The notes beneath the pieces were generated by a model. It did no database searches. It saw nothing but the letters and a program-made list of their open reading frames with translations, and was not told the DNA's origin. Made by a program: the position numbers and the translations under genes. Positions 5,784 through 5,933 of a DNA stretch of 5,933 nucleotides are shown here, piece by piece. Source of the stretch: Verrucomicrobiales bacterium (lineage in GTDB: Bacteria; Verrucomicrobiota; Verrucomicrobiia; Verrucomicrobiales; Akkermansiaceae); NCBI GenBank assembly GCA_002729295.1, contig PBTU01000084.1:2458-8390 (forward strand), read 5' to 3'. Position 1 is the first letter of the stretch. Each line of letters starts with the position of its first letter.

Positions 5784-5933
5784 AGGAGGGATTGATCAAA
5801 GGAGAGAATGGTGAAGTCCGTTGCTTGTGGTCTAGCACGAACGAAGAGTATCTGCGCTATTACGATGAGGAATGGGGCCACCATGTCACTCATGACGTGC
5901 GTCTCTTTGAAAAGATCTGCTTCGCAGAATTTC
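5780..5933 (+). CDS. tag: DNA-3-methyladenine glycosylase I (N-terminus only)
   Basis: The ATG at 5780 overlaps the comM stop as ATGA, a 4-nt overlap typical of translational coupling. The 51 visible residues include RCLWSSTNEEYLRYYDEEWG and then HDVRLFEKICFAEF, matching the opening of Tag proteins (E. coli RCGW...YHDNEWG...LFEMIC). Tag excises 3-methyladenine from alkylated DNA in the first step of base excision repair. C15 aligns with the zinc ligand Cys4 of E. coli Tag, but the position of zinc ligand His17 is Tyr28 (YYDEEWG instead of YHDEEWG). Compared with E. coli, the protein has about 11 extra N-terminal residues (MKEGLIKGENG), so a slightly later start is possible, although the only alternative I see in frame is TTG 5792. 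The gene leaves the window on the right. Confidence 0.9.
   Translation, partial: MKEGLIKGENGEVRCLWSSTNEEYLRYYDEEWGHHVTHDVRLFEKICFAEF

Overview
The window reads as a chromosomal segment of a free-living Gram-negative heterotroph. My best guess is a member of the Verrucomicrobiota. This rests on the gene mix (a sugar-porter transporter next to a sugar-isomerase-like TIM-barrel gene, a CPXCG cysteine-rich mini-protein, a glycosyltransferase fused to a Rossmann domain), on the scarcity of Shine-Dalgarno sequences, and on a LexA-type operator close to the TGTTC-N4-GAACA form that I recall being published for that phylum. No marker gene fixes the taxonomy, so this is inference.

Layout. Positions 1-1704 hold a minus-strand carbohydrate operon: a 12-TM sugar-porter MFS protein with an unusual periplasmic insertion, followed 37 nt later by the start of a sugar phosphate isomerase/epimerase-like gene that leaves the window. 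A 50-nt divergent gap with a 7-bp inverted repeat separates it from a plus-strand cluster (1755-3350): a receiver-less OmpR-type winged-helix protein interrupted by a frameshift, a 54-residue CPXCG zinc-ribbon-like protein, and a GT2 glycosyltransferase with a C-terminal nucleotide-binding domain. These three are tightly packed or overlapping. A 201-nt gap with no gene I can support leads to tRNA-Pro(TGG), followed at once by a strong hairpin terminator that can work in both directions.

Positions 3784-4146 carry a minus-strand RelE/ParE-like gene without a visible antitoxin. It is divergent from a comM-tag pair (4236 to the window end). ComM is a complete AAA+ helicase of the Mg-chelatase/YifB family. 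tag overlaps its stop codon by ATGA and encodes the N-terminus of 3-methyladenine DNA glycosylase I.

The most interesting feature is a 20-bp LexA-like box (4205-4224) lying between plausible -35 and -10 elements of comM, with the predicted transcription start at or next to the comM ATG. The reading I propose is a DNA-damage-controlled, possibly leaderless comM-tag operon. It would link a recombination branch-migration helicase with alkylation repair, and a solitary RelE-like protein faces the same operator.
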